The position numbers were made by a program, and so were the translations under genes. From the NCBI GenBank assembly GCA_910579725.1, contig CAJTUD010000002.1, positions 5,138-58,210 of the forward strand: a stretch of DNA of 53,073 nucleotides. The letters are read 5' to 3'. Positions 33,571 to 41,985 of the stretch are shown piece by piece. This DNA is from an uncultured Oscillospiraceae bacterium. GTDB lineage: Bacteria > Bacillota > Clostridia > Oscillospirales > Oscillospiraceae. How positions within the stretch are numbered: position 1 is the stretch's first letter; each line of letters opens with the position of its first letter. Below the pieces are notes generated by a model. That model did not search any database and was not told where the DNA came from. It saw only the letters and a list, made by a program, of their open reading frames with translations.

Positions 33571-34842
33571 TTAAGCCAGCCGGACGCCGCCCACAGGACG
33601 GACAGTCAGCACATGGCACTTTCCTTCTCCCAGGGCTTGTTCCATCCCGGCCTTGAATCCCTCCAGCATATCCAGGGGCACAAATGCCTGAATGGTTCCG
33701 GCAAAACCTCCGCCGTGGACACGGCAGGCCCCCCGGCCGTTCAGCAGCCGCTCGCAGACAGTCAGCGCCACCGCCACCTCCTGATGCTCTATGTACCCTG
33801 CGGGAACCACGTTTTGCAGGCAGCGCCAGCTGGAGAGGCCGGAAGCGCGAACCTGAGCCAGAAACGCATGGAAGTCATTCCGGCGGAGAGCTGCAACCTG
33901 CTCCTCCACCCGGCGGTTGTCATCATAAATATGAATGGCCCGCAAAACAGCCCTGTCTCCGCAGGTCCGGCGCAGCTCCGGCAGCGCGGCCATGAAGTCC
34001 TCCTCCGGAACCTCCCGGAGGACGGATTTTCCAAAGTGAGCGCAGACCTTCTTCAGCTCGCCGGGGACGGCGGCATACTCGTCCGTCAGGTCCGCATGGT
34101 CCGCGCCGCTGTCAATAATACACAGCGCATGCCCGGCGGAGGCGAAGTCGAAATCCAGCTTTTCCACGACCGGGCGGTCGTTGTCGGCAAAGTCAATTGT
34201 CACCATGCCGCCCATGGAGGACCCCATCTGATCCAGCAGGCCGCTGGGTTTGCCAAAGTAGACGTTTTCGGCGTACTGCCCGATCTGAGCCAGTTGGACA
34301 GGAGTGCATTTACCCTCGTAGAAGAGCTCGTTGATGATATTTCCAATGAGCACCTCCAGCGCGGCGCTGGAGGACAGGCCGCTGCCTTTGAACACACTGG
34401 AGGTGGTATACGCATTGAACCCCTCCAGCCTGCATCCCTGACGGACAAACCATGCCGCAATCCCCCGGAGAATGGAAGCAGATCGGTTCACCTCCTCCGG
34501 ATGAATTTCCAGGTCGTCCAGATCCACCACATCCATGGGGAAGCCCTCGCTCTGAAGGCGGATCACCCGCTCCCCGTTAGGCGCTGCGGCGGCGATGATA
34601 TCCAGATTGACGCTCCCCGCCAGCACACGGCCGTGTTGATGGTCGGTATGATTGCCGCCAATCTCCGTCCGTCCAGGGGCGGAAAACACCGCAATTTTTT
34701 CGCTGGGGCCGAAGGTCTCCTCCAGTCCCCGCAGAAGCCCACGGAAGCGTTTGGTCTGCATTGGGGCGGCATCTCCGTAAAGCCGGGCGATGGCCTCCTC
34801 CAATTTTGGGAAATCAGTCAGGGGTGAAAATGTGTACTCCAT
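33571..34842 (-). CDS. galK: Galactokinase
   Basis: Phosphorylates alpha-D-galactose at C1 with ATP, the first committed Leloir step. The 423-residue GHMP kinase shows the galactokinase signature APGRTEIGGNHTDHQHG, the ATP-binding GSGLSSSAALEV and the C-terminal motif RVHGGGFAGTIQAFVP. ATG 34842 is preferred because TGGAGG lies five bases before it; further in-frame ATGs upstream overlap that site or the promoter. The operon is galK-galT, with an AraC-type regulator gene upstream on the same strand. Confidence 0.95.
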   Translation of the reverse strand: MEYTFSPLTDFPKLEEAIARLYGDAAPMQTKRFRGLLRGLEETFGPSEKIAVFSAPGRTEIGGNHTDHQHGRVLAGSVNLDIIAAAAPNGERVIRLQSEGFPMDVVDLDDLEIHPEEVNRSASILRGIAAWFVRQGCRLEGFNAYTTSSVFKGSGLSSSAALEVLIGNIINELFYEGKCTPVQLAQIGQYAENVYFGKPSGLLDQMGSSMGGMVTIDFADNDRPVVEKLDFDFASAGHALCIIDSGADHADLTDEYAAVPGELKKVCAHFGKSVLREVPEEDFMAALPELRRTCGDRAVLRAIHIYDDNRRVEEQVAALRRNDFHAFLAQVRASGLSSWRCLQNVVPAGYIEHQEVAVALTVCERLLNGRGACRVHGGGFAGTIQAFVPLDMLEGFKAGMEQALGEGKCHVLTVRPVGGVRLA

Positions 34843-34888
34843 AGCAGCCTCCATCAAAATAGTTTCTTCCGAACCCTTTAGTTCTTTT

Positions 34889-34917
34889 ATTATAGAATTC
34901 AGCTTCCCATTTGAACA
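34889..34917 (-). promoter_or_regulatory. Probable galKT promoter with a weak -35 box
   Basis: Read on the minus strand: TGTTCA, a 17-base spacer, and a perfect TATAAT, about 45 bases before the galK start. A poor -35 with a good -10 fits dependence on an activator such as the neighbouring AraC protein; this link is inference. Confidence 0.5.
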
Positions 34918-34955
34918 TGGATTTTTTCTGCGCATTCCGCCAATTTTTAATCAAT

Positions 34956-34983
34956 ATGAGCCCCGGCTCCCGCCGAGGCTCAT
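34956..34983 (-). terminator. Hairpin, probable terminator upstream of galK
   Basis: Stem ATGAGCC / GGCTCAT, continuing with CGGC / GCCG pairs after a small mismatch. On the minus strand ATTGATTAAAAATTGG follows. It probably ends transcripts from the AraC gene side. Confidence 0.5.
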
Positions 34984-35183
34984 GCCGGGTTTCTATTCCG
35001 CATAATACAGCGGCCCCTCAGGCAGTCTGAACCGTCGCCATTTTTGCCCTACCCGGCCGAAATGCGGGTAAGCTCCGCCGCTTCATGTCCTACTGCCATA
35101 CAATTCCCGCGTTTTCGCAAAATTCCGCCCTGACGGTCCTGCGGGACAGCCTCTTCAGGAATCGCTGAATATGGACAACGTTT

Positions 35184-36044
35184 TCACTCTCCCACCGGCT
35201 CTTTTCCGATCGCCCGGTGCCGGGCCGCGTACTGCCGGGGAGAGACTCCCTTCACATCCTTGAAAGCCCGGGAAAAGTAGAAGGGGTCTTCAAATCCTAC
35301 GGAGTTGGATATCTCCTGAATGGAATACCCGCTGTCCAGCAACAGGGCGCAAGCCCGCTCAATGCGGTATTCCAGCAGGAAGCGCTTGGGTGAGATCTGG
35401 AAGCGCTTGACAAAGCGGCGGTAAAGACTGGAATGGCTGACGGAGGCCAGGGCCGCCAGGCCCTCCACTGTAATGGGCTCCTCGTAGTGATTGATGATGT
35501 ACTCCGCCGCCAGCTGGGCACAGTCCGGTACCGCGCCGCCTTCCTTCTCCTGCCGCCGGGACGAGTGCACCAGATGGGACAGCAGGCGATACAGATGCGC
35601 CGTCATCTCCAGTCCCTCCCAGGCGGAGGTTCCGTAGCTGCCATAAACCGCCTCCACTCTCCGGCACAGCTCCTCCTCCACCCCCTGCAGCACAGGCTTC
35701 TCCGGGGTGAAGTCGGTCTGCTCCATGTAGCCGCCCGCATCCAGTCCGCTAAAGCCCACCCAAACATACTCCCATGGGTCGATCTCGTCGGCGTAATACC
35801 GGACGCTGGTGTCCGGGTAGACCAGAAATGCGTCTCCCCTGCTCAACTCATAGCGCTTGTCCCTGCACTCATAAATCCCCTTTCCGCTCACCACGCAGTG
35901 GAGCAGAAAATGGTCCCGTACCCCCGGACCCCAGCCGCAGCCAGGGGCACATTGTTGACAGCCCGTATTCTGGACATAGAGCGATGCCGTGCGGCGTTCC
36001 AGCTTCATGGAATGTTTGTAGAGACTGCTTGTGGTTTCTTTCAT
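35184..36044 (-). CDS. AraC family transcriptional regulator next to galKT
   Basis: A 286-residue protein. The N-terminal half is a cupin-like sugar-sensing domain (RDHFLLHCVVSGKGIYECRDK, WEYVWVGFSG). The C-terminal 100 residues contain two helix-turn-helix motifs (VEGLAALASVSHSSLYRRFVK; IQEISNSVGFEDPFYFSRAFK), with the family signature just before KDVKGVSPRQYAARHR. ATG 36044 is fixed by GGAGGGGGGA. It lies upstream of galKT in the same direction and has its own promoter. Control of galactose or galactoside use is the likely job, from context only. Confidence 0.88.
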   Translation of the reverse strand: MKETTSSLYKHSMKLERRTASLYVQNTGCQQCAPGCGWGPGVRDHFLLHCVVSGKGIYECRDKRYELSRGDAFLVYPDTSVRYYADEIDPWEYVWVGFSGLDAGGYMEQTDFTPEKPVLQGVEEELCRRVEAVYGSYGTSAWEGLEMTAHLYRLLSHLVHSSRRQEKEGGAVPDCAQLAAEYIINHYEEPITVEGLAALASVSHSSLYRRFVKRFQISPKRFLLEYRIERACALLLDSGYSIQEISNSVGFEDPFYFSRAFKDVKGVSPRQYAARHRAIGKEPVGE

Positions 36045-36125
36045 GATGACATCCCCCCTCCTCTCAGCTTGCCTGCCCGGGCTGACGGGCAGAGGGAGGC
36101 CGTTAGGGGCGCCTCCCGTGATTTC

Positions 36126-36155
36126 ATTATACATGAAACCATGCAAGCTTGTCCA
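36126..36155 (-). promoter_or_regulatory. Promoter of the AraC gene
   Basis: Read on the minus strand: TGGACA, an 18-base spacer, and a perfect TATAAT. It is divergent from the his operon promoter 140 bases away. Confidence 0.65.
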
Positions 36156-36292
36156 CACTTGAGATGCTTTTTTCCCGCAAAAACAAGAAATCGTCTATTT
36201 TACCTAACAATTTCTCATTCTTTTGTGAAATTTGCCACAAAGCGACTGTTTTTGATTCCTCAAAATCAGAACATTTCCCAGTTATCCCTCTC

Positions 36293-36321
36293 TTGACTTC
36301 TGTATTTTACCGTGATATCAT
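36293..36321 (+). promoter_or_regulatory. Promoter of the his operon
   Basis: TTGACT, a 17-base spacer, TATCAT (36316-36321), about 37 bases before the first start codon. Confidence 0.75.
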
Positions 36322-36327
36322 GCTAAA
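36306..36327. promoter_or_regulatory. Palindrome over the his -10 box, candidate operator
   Basis: A 22-base imperfect palindrome (TTTA-N3-TGATATCA-N3-TAAA; 18 of 22 positions symmetric) centred on TGATATCA and covering the -10 box. A TrpR-family gene is transcribed first from this promoter, so self-control of the his operon by that protein is likely. A protein bound here would block initiation. Confidence 0.5.
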
Positions 36328-36358
36328 GTATAAAAGCTTAAAAGGAAGGTGAGAGGCC

Positions 36359-36685
36359 ATGGATGTTTTTCATGGAGAGGGCGCGGAGCTGCTGATTCAG
36401 GCCATTCTGTCGCTGCAAACAGAAAAGGAATGCCGGGCCTTTTTGGAGGATCTGATGACCGGAAAGGAAATTCAGGACTGTTCCCAGCGAATTCTGGTGG
36501 CAAAACTGCTCCGGGAGAAGCTGGTATACAGCCACATCGCCCAGCGCACCGGCGCCAGCACCGCCACCATCAGCCGCGTCAACCGATGCTGCGCGTATGG
36601 AACGGGGGGATATCAGCTGGCTCTGGACCGGCTGGAGGACGGCGGAAATCCGTCATTTTCTGAATCGCAGGAGGCAGTATCATGA
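36359..36685 (+). CDS. TrpR/YerC-YecD family repressor, likely his operon regulator
   Basis: A 108-residue all-helical protein. The TrpR-like helix-turn-helix is YSHIAQRTGASTATISRVNRC near residues 57-77, preceded by FLEDLMTGKEIQDCSQRILVAKLL. Firmicute proteins of this family next to his genes have been called HisR in comparative studies. ATG 36359 follows AAGGAAGGTGAG. It is first in the his operon and overlaps hisZ by four bases, so its level would follow the operon. Histidine or a His intermediate as co-repressor is inference. Confidence 0.85.
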   Translation: MDVFHGEGAELLIQAILSLQTEKECRAFLEDLMTGKEIQDCSQRILVAKLLREKLVYSHIAQRTGASTATISRVNRCCAYGTGGYQLALDRLEDGGNPSFSESQEAVS

Positions 36686-37785
36686 AGCAATCCTCCATCC
36701 GGCGAGCCGATGAACGGGGCGGGCTGAAGCTGCGGGAGCTTTACCGGCGTCACGGCTACCTCCCCTACCGCATGAGCAAATTTGAACCGTATGACTTATA
36801 CGTCAGAAACAAGAGCTTTCTGGTCAGCGAGAACATCCTGACCTTTACCGACACGGACGGGAGACTGATGGCCCTGAAGCCGGACGTCACCCTCTCCATT
36901 GTCAAAAACGCCCAGCCTCCGGCAGGAGGACTGGAAAAAGTGTACTATCACGAAAACGTCTACCGCACTACCTCAGCTGGACTGGGATTCCGGGAAATCA
37001 TGCAGACCGGGCTGGAGTGCATCGGCGAACTGGATCTGACGGCTATGGGCGAGGTGCTGGCCCTGGCGGCGGAGAGCCTGCGCATGCTGGGCGAAGGCGG
37101 ATACCTGCTGGACTTGGGCCACACGGGTCTGGTATCCGGACTGCTGGAGCAGGTCCGGGAGGAGGACGTGAAGAAGGAGCTCCTCCGGGAGCTGGGGAGG
37201 AAAAATACCGCCGCTCTGGACCGTCTCTGCGCCCAGGCAGGATTGGAGCGGGATCTGGCAGACCGGCTGGGCCGGCTGGCCCGGCTGTACGGACCTCCCG
37301 TTCAGGCATTGCCCCAGCTGGAGTCCCTGGCGGAAGGAGGCCGGGCCGGAGAGGCCCTGGCAGAGCTGAAGGGGCTGTGCCGGATCATGGAGCGCCTGGG
37401 GCTTCTGGAGGGGCTTCGTCTGGATTTCTCCATCGCCAATGATATGCGCTATTACAACGGCATTATTTTCCGGGGCTATCTGCCGGGACTGGGCAGCGGC
37501 GTCCTGGCGGGAGGCCGGTATGACAATCTGCTCCGGCGCATGGGAAAGACCGGTCAGGCCATCGGCTTTGCGGTATATCTGGATCAACTGGAGCGGCTGG
37601 AGGAGGACGGCGAGTACGACGTGGACACCCTGCTGCTCTACGGTCCGGAGGACGATCCCGCCGCAGTGGCGGCCAGGGCCGCCGCGCTGGCCGGAGAAAG
37701 CGGCTGCGTGCGTACAGAGCGGACGCAGCCCCAGGGACTGCGCTGGCGGAATCTGGTGCGATTTTCTGAAGGAGGCCGGCCATGA
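36682..37785 (+). CDS. hisZ: ATP phosphoribosyltransferase regulatory subunit HisZ
   Basis: Paralogue of histidyl-tRNA synthetase lacking aminoacylation, required with short HisG for the first step of histidine synthesis. The 367 residues show the class II synthetase-like core: ALKPDVTLSIVKN (motif 2 area), VYYHENVYRTTSAGLGFREIMQTGLE, and DMRYYNGIIFRGYLPGLGSGVLAGGRYDNLL (motif 3 area). It overlaps the regulator gene upstream (ATGA) and hisG downstream by four bases. ATG 36682 follows GGAGG. Presence of HisZ matches the short HisG next to it. Confidence 0.95.
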   Translation: MKQSSIRRADERGGLKLRELYRRHGYLPYRMSKFEPYDLYVRNKSFLVSENILTFTDTDGRLMALKPDVTLSIVKNAQPPAGGLEKVYYHENVYRTTSAGLGFREIMQTGLECIGELDLTAMGEVLALAAESLRMLGEGGYLLDLGHTGLVSGLLEQVREEDVKKELLRELGRKNTAALDRLCAQAGLERDLADRLGRLARLYGPPVQALPQLESLAEGGRAGEALAELKGLCRIMERLGLLEGLRLDFSIANDMRYYNGIIFRGYLPGLGSGVLAGGRYDNLLRRMGKTGQAIGFAVYLDQLERLEEDGEYDVDTLLLYGPEDDPAAVAARAAALAGESGCVRTERTQPQGLRWRNLVRFSEGGRP

Positions 37786-38417
37786 CGAACTGGATCAGCG
37801 TAGCCTTACCAAAGGGCCGGCTGGGGGAGAAGGTTTACGCCCGGTTCAAAGCCGCCGGGTATCCCTGCCCCTCCATTGAAGAGGAAAACCGGAAGCTGAT
37901 TTTTGAGAATCCGGAAGCCGGCATCCGGTATTTCTGGGTGAAGCCTTCGGATGTAGCCATCTATGTGGAACGGGGCGCGGCGGATATCGGCGTCGCCGGA
38001 AAGGACATCTTGTTGGAGTATGACCCCGACGTGTACGAGCTGGCGGATCTGGGATTGGGCAAGTGCAGAATGTGTGTGGCAGCCAGGAAGGATTTCCGGG
38101 ACAGGACGGACCGAGTGCTACGGGTCGCCACCAAATTTCCCCGGATCGCCAGAAGATATTACGCCTCCATAAGCCGGGATATCGACATCATTCATCTGAA
38201 TGGATCCATAGAGATCGCCCCCATTCTGGGCCTCAGCGACGTCATTGTGGACATCGTGGAGACGGGAAAGACCCTGCTGGAGAACAATCTGGAGCCAAAG
38301 GCCGATATCGTTCCCATCTCCGCCCGGCTCATAGCCAGCAAGGTCAGCTACAAGTTCAAATACCAGCAAATTGCGGAGCTCTGCCGCCGGGTGGAATCGC
38401 TTTCAGAGAAAGGATAA
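37782..38417 (+). CDS. hisG: ATP phosphoribosyltransferase catalytic subunit, short form HisG
   Basis: Joins ATP and PRPP to make phosphoribosyl-ATP, step 1 of histidine synthesis. The 211 residues are the short form without the C-terminal ACT-like regulatory domain, which therefore needs HisZ. Features are ISVALPKGRLGEKV, the AADIGVAGKDILLEYDPDVYEL segment, and GLSDVIVDIVETGKTLLENNL with the PRPP-binding loop. It overlaps hisZ by four bases (ATGA) and is 6 bases from the chosen hisD start. Confidence 0.96.
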   Translation: MTNWISVALPKGRLGEKVYARFKAAGYPCPSIEEENRKLIFENPEAGIRYFWVKPSDVAIYVERGAADIGVAGKDILLEYDPDVYELADLGLGKCRMCVAARKDFRDRTDRVLRVATKFPRIARRYYASISRDIDIIHLNGSIEIAPILGLSDVIVDIVETGKTLLENNLEPKADIVPISARLIASKVSYKFKYQQIAELCRRVESLSEKG

Positions 38418-38423
38418 ATGGCC

Positions 38424-39703
38424 ATGATAAAAATTTTGGACGCGGAGCAGGTACCCCTTTCGGAGCTCCTGTCTTCTACAGAGGATCAACGGGACATTTC
38501 CGGCATCGTAACCGGAATTATTGACAACGTACGGCGGTACGGAGACACCGCGCTGCTGAGCTACTCCCGAGAGTTTGACAAAGTGGAACCGGTCGCGTTG
38601 GAGGTTCCCCGGGAGCAGCTGGACCGGTCGCTGGCGGATCTGGACCCAGTCCTGCGCTCTGTTCTGGAAGAGGCGGCAGAGAACATCCGCGCCTTCCACT
38701 GCCGGCAGGTGCAAAACGGATTCGTCATCAGTGAGAAGCCCGGCATAGTACTGGGACAGAAGGTGACGCCCATTGAGAAAGTGGGCGTCTACATCCCAGG
38801 AGGCACCGCTCCTCTGCCCTCTACGGTGCTCATGGACTGCATCCCTGCCAAAATCGCCGGATGCCGGTCGGTCATCATAGTTTCTCCCCCCACCTGCAAG
38901 GGAGACATCGCCCCCATTATTCTGGCGGCAGCCCGGATCTCCGGAGTGGACCGGGTGTTCCGGTGGGCGGGGCGCAGGCCGTCGCCGCCCTGGCCTATGG
39001 AACGGAGAGCGTTCCCCAGGTGGACAAAATCGTGGGGCCGGGCAATCCCTTTGTTCAGGAGGCGAAGCGGCAGGTTTTCGGTCGGGTGGGCATCGACATG
39101 ATCGCCGGGCCCAGCGATATCCTAGTCATCGCTGACAAAGACAGCAATCCCCGTCATGTGGCCGCCGACCTTCTCAGCCAGGCAGAACATGACAACGGCC
39201 GCGCCGTCCTGATCACCGACTCGCCCGCCCTGGCCCAGGATACTGCGCGGGAAGTAGAGCGGCAGCTGTTGGAACTGCCTACCAGAGAAACAGCCCAGGC
39301 GTCCCTGGAGAAAAGCGGAAAGATCATCCTCGTGCGGAACATCCCGGAGGCTGTCCGCATCGCTAACGCCCTAGCCCCCGAGCATCTTGAGCTGTGCGTG
39401 GACGAACCTTTCACCTATCTCGGCCAGGTGAAAAACGCCGGGTCCATCTTTCTGGGCCGCTCCTGCCCGGAAGCGGTGGGAGACTACTTCGGAGGAACCA
39501 ACCATACCCTCCCCACCTACGGTACCGCCCGGTTTTCCAGTGCGTTGTCGGTGGAGGACTTTGTGAAGAAATCCCAATTCACTTACTACAGCGAGGAGGC
39601 TCTGGCCGGTGCGGCGGAGAAAATCGCCCTGTTTGCCCGGCAGGAGGGTCTGGAGGCCCACGCTCGGAGCGCATTGACCCGGAGAGAAGGAGAGACGAAA
39701 TGA
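38424..39703 (+). pseudogene. hisD: Histidinol dehydrogenase hisD, interrupted by a one-base deletion
   Basis: HisD performs the last two oxidations, histidinol to histidine, with NAD+ and zinc. The first frame codes for a normal N-terminal part (MIKILDAEQVPLSELL ... KVGVYIPGGTAPLPSTVLM ... ISGVDRVFR). The rest (VGGAQAVAALAYGTESV ... KIVGPGNPFVQ ... DMIAGPSDILVI, QAEHDNG, then GDYFGGTNHTLPT) is in the -1 frame from about 38962. One extra G in the GG at 38962-38963 would give a complete protein of 426 residues, the usual length. No slippery heptamer is seen. Either a sequencing error or a real mutation causing histidine need. ATG 38424 is preferred to 38418 because of AAAGGA spacing. Confidence 0.9.
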
Positions 39704-40767
39704 GCAGATTTTTGAGCGCCAGATTTACGAATCTGGAAGCATACGTCCCCGGAGAGCAGCCACAGGACATGCAATATGTGAAGCTGAACACCAACGAGTC
39801 TCCTTTTCCTCCTGCCCCGGCAGTGCTGGAGGCAGTGAATGCGGCGGAAATCAGCCGTCTGAACCTCTACCCTGACCCGGAGGGCAGAGCTCTGCGGCAG
39901 AAGCTGGCGGAGCACTACGAAGTGAATGCGGAGAATATTTTTCTCGCCAACGGTTCCGATGAGCTGCTGAATTTTTTCTTCATGGCCTTCTGCGACGGAG
40001 AGCGGGGCGTGGCCTTCCCCTCCGTCAGCTATGGGTTTTATCCCGTTTACGCCAGCCTGTACCAGCTTCCCGCAGAGGAGATCCCTTTAAGGGAGGACTT
40101 CCGTCTGGAGCCCTCGGATTACTGCGGCATCGGGAAAAATATTGTCATCGCCAATCCCAATGCGCCCACAGGCCGGATCATCGGTGTGGAGGATATCGAG
40201 AGAATCGTCCGCAGCAATCCGGACCATGTGGTCATGATCGACGAGGCTTATATCGACTTCGGCGGGGAGAGCTGCCTGCCCCTGGTTGGAAAGTACGAGA
40301 ACCTACTGGTGTGCCAGACCTTCTCCAAGTTCCGCTCCCTGGCGGGAGGGCGGCTGGGTTTTGCCGTCGGAAGTCCGGGACTCATCGAGGATCTGGATAA
40401 AATGAAATACTCCACCAACTCCTACAACATCAACCGCCTGACCATGGCTGCCGCCATCGCCACCATCGACCATCATGAATACTATGCAGCCAACAGCAGG
40501 CGGATTCAGGAAAACCGGTCCTACACTGTGAAGGAGCTGGATAAACTGGGCTTTGAAACCTTGCCCAGCAAGGCAAATTTCATCTTCACCCGCTGCTCCG
40601 GATTAGACGGCGGAGCGCTGTATCGCGCACTGAAGTCCAAGGGCGTGCTGGTCCGGCACTGGGACAGGGAAGCAATTGCCAATTGGTGCCGCGTCACCAT
40701 CGGGTCCAGAGAGCAGATGGACGTCTTTTTAGAAAAAGTCCGGGAGATTCTGGAGGAGGTGAGCTGA
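39700..40767 (+). CDS. hisC: Histidinol-phosphate aminotransferase
   Basis: PLP enzyme that converts imidazole acetol-phosphate and glutamate to histidinol phosphate. The 355-residue protein starts MSRFLSARFTNLEAYVPGEQ and shows YVKLNTNESP, NPNAPTGRII, IDEAYIDF and the PLP lysine in TFSKFRSLAGGRLGF. ATG 39700 follows AAGGAGAGA and overlaps the hisD stop codon (ATGA). It ends overlapping the hisB start by one base. Confidence 0.96.
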   Translation: MSRFLSARFTNLEAYVPGEQPQDMQYVKLNTNESPFPPAPAVLEAVNAAEISRLNLYPDPEGRALRQKLAEHYEVNAENIFLANGSDELLNFFFMAFCDGERGVAFPSVSYGFYPVYASLYQLPAEEIPLREDFRLEPSDYCGIGKNIVIANPNAPTGRIIGVEDIERIVRSNPDHVVMIDEAYIDFGGESCLPLVGKYENLLVCQTFSKFRSLAGGRLGFAVGSPGLIEDLDKMKYSTNSYNINRLTMAAAIATIDHHEYYAANSRRIQENRSYTVKELDKLGFETLPSKANFIFTRCSGLDGGALYRALKSKGVLVRHWDREAIANWCRVTIGSREQMDVFLEKVREILEEVS

Positions 40768-41354
40768 TGCGCACAGCAGAAATCAACCGGACCACGGCGG
40801 AAACCAACGTTTGCCTGCGTCTGGAACTGGACGGTACCGGACTGAGCCAGATTGCCACCGGCTGCGGCTTCCTGGACCATATGCTGACCCTTTTTGCCCG
40901 CCATGGGCGGTTCGACCTGTCCGTCCAGTGCAAAGGCGATACCTATGTGGATGACCACCACACGGTGGAGGATGTGGGAATCTGTCTGGGAGATGCCTTC
41001 GCCCAAGCCTTGGGAGACAAGCGCGGCGTAACCCGGTACGGCTCCATGCTGCTGCCCATGGACGAGGCGCTGATTCTCACATCCGTGGACCTGTCCGGCC
41101 GGGGACTGCTGTGCTTCGGCCTCCAGATCCCCGCCCAGAAGGTGGGGACCTTCGACACGGAGCTGGCGGAAGAATTTTTCATCGCCCTGGCCCGCCGGGG
41201 AGATATGACCGTCCATATCCGGCAGCTGGCCGGAAACAACAGCCACCACATCATTGAGGGAGCCTTCAAGAGCCTGGCCCGCTCCCTGAGGGAGGCGGTG
41301 TCCGTCGACCCCCGGTTTCCCAGGGAAATCCCCTCCACCAAGGGGGTGCTGTAG
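40767..41354 (+). CDS. hisB: Imidazoleglycerol-phosphate dehydratase
   Basis: Removes water from imidazole glycerol phosphate, step 6 of the pathway, using two manganese ions. The 195-residue monofunctional form has GCGFLDHMLTLFARHG, DDHHTVEDVGICLG, and the second half repeat NNSHHIIEGAFKSLARSLREA. There is no histidinol phosphatase domain, as expected outside the enterobacteria. It starts at ATG 40767 after GGAGGAGGTG, overlapping the hisC stop codon. Confidence 0.97.
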   Translation: MRTAEINRTTAETNVCLRLELDGTGLSQIATGCGFLDHMLTLFARHGRFDLSVQCKGDTYVDDHHTVEDVGICLGDAFAQALGDKRGVTRYGSMLLPMDEALILTSVDLSGRGLLCFGLQIPAQKVGTFDTELAEEFFIALARRGDMTVHIRQLAGNNSHHIIEGAFKSLARSLREAVSVDPRFPREIPSTKGVL

Positions 41355-41355
41355 G

Positions 41356-41973
41356 ATGATCGCCATCATCGACTATGGCGTGGGCAACTTGTTTTCCCTG
41401 AAGAGCTCCTTCGCCGCTATCGGGGTGGAAACGGCCGTTACCGGAGATCCGGAGGCCATCCGGCGGGCGGACCGCCTGATCCTCCCCGGCGTGGGTGCGT
41501 TTGGCGACGCGGCGGCGCTGCTGCGCCGGAACGGTCTGGACCAAGTAGTCCGCCAGGAGGCGGAGGACGGCAAGCCGCTGCTGGGCATCTGCCTGGGCAT
41601 GCAGCTGCTGTTTGACTATGGACTGGAGTACGGCCGCCATCAGGGACTGGGACTGATTCCAGGCTCTGTCCGGCCCATCGCGGACTATATCCCGGCGGGA
41701 TACAAGGTTCCCCACATTGGCTGGAACGCCCTCCGCTTCCCTGCTGGAAAGCCGGTGAGCCCTCTATTCCGGCACATCCGTGAGGGGGAGTGCGTATACT
41801 TTGTCCACTCCTTCTGCGGCGTGGAGTGCGGAGAGAGCGTCGTCGCCTCGGCGGAATACGGCGGGATGCTGACGGCAGCCGTAGCCAGGGGCAGCATATA
41901 CGGTGTTCAGTTCCACCCGGAGAAAAGCGGAAACGTGGGGCTGAACATCCTGCGAGCCTTCTGTGAGAAGTGA
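41356..41973 (+). CDS. hisH: Imidazole glycerol phosphate synthase glutaminase subunit HisH
   Basis: Class I glutamine amidotransferase that passes ammonia to HisF. The 205 residues contain the nucleophile Cys in LLGICLGMQLLF near residue 79 and the His-Glu pair in YGVQFHPEKSG near 187-194. It starts at ATG 41356, one base after the hisB stop codon. HisH and HisF work as a heterodimer, and hisA lies between their genes as in many operons. Confidence 0.97.
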   Translation: MIAIIDYGVGNLFSLKSSFAAIGVETAVTGDPEAIRRADRLILPGVGAFGDAAALLRRNGLDQVVRQEAEDGKPLLGICLGMQLLFDYGLEYGRHQGLGLIPGSVRPIADYIPAGYKVPHIGWNALRFPAGKPVSPLFRHIREGECVYFVHSFCGVECGESVVASAEYGGMLTAAVARGSIYGVQFHPEKSGNVGLNILRAFCEK

Positions 41974-41985
41974 GGAGGAAAAAGT

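Larger units (their letters stand above)
34843..35183 (-). other. Region between the AraC gene and galK: promoter, hairpin and a possible gene remnant
   Basis: Besides the galK promoter and the hairpin at 34956, the minus strand shows a 29-codon open stretch ending at a TAG at 34993 (GQKWRRFRLPEGPLYYAE). It looks like the end of a protein and stops ten bases before the hairpin, as a real gene end would. The rest of such a gene is missing, so this may be the stub of a deleted gene. Confidence 0.35.

Noticed and set aside
32133..33656. 507-codon plus-strand frame opposite galT
   Set aside because: Antisense shadow; galT has clear motifs on the minus strand.
38940..38980. Programmed frameshifting in hisD
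   Set aside because: No slippery heptamer or downstream pseudoknot seen; a simple missing G explains the sequence better, and HisD is not known to use recoding.
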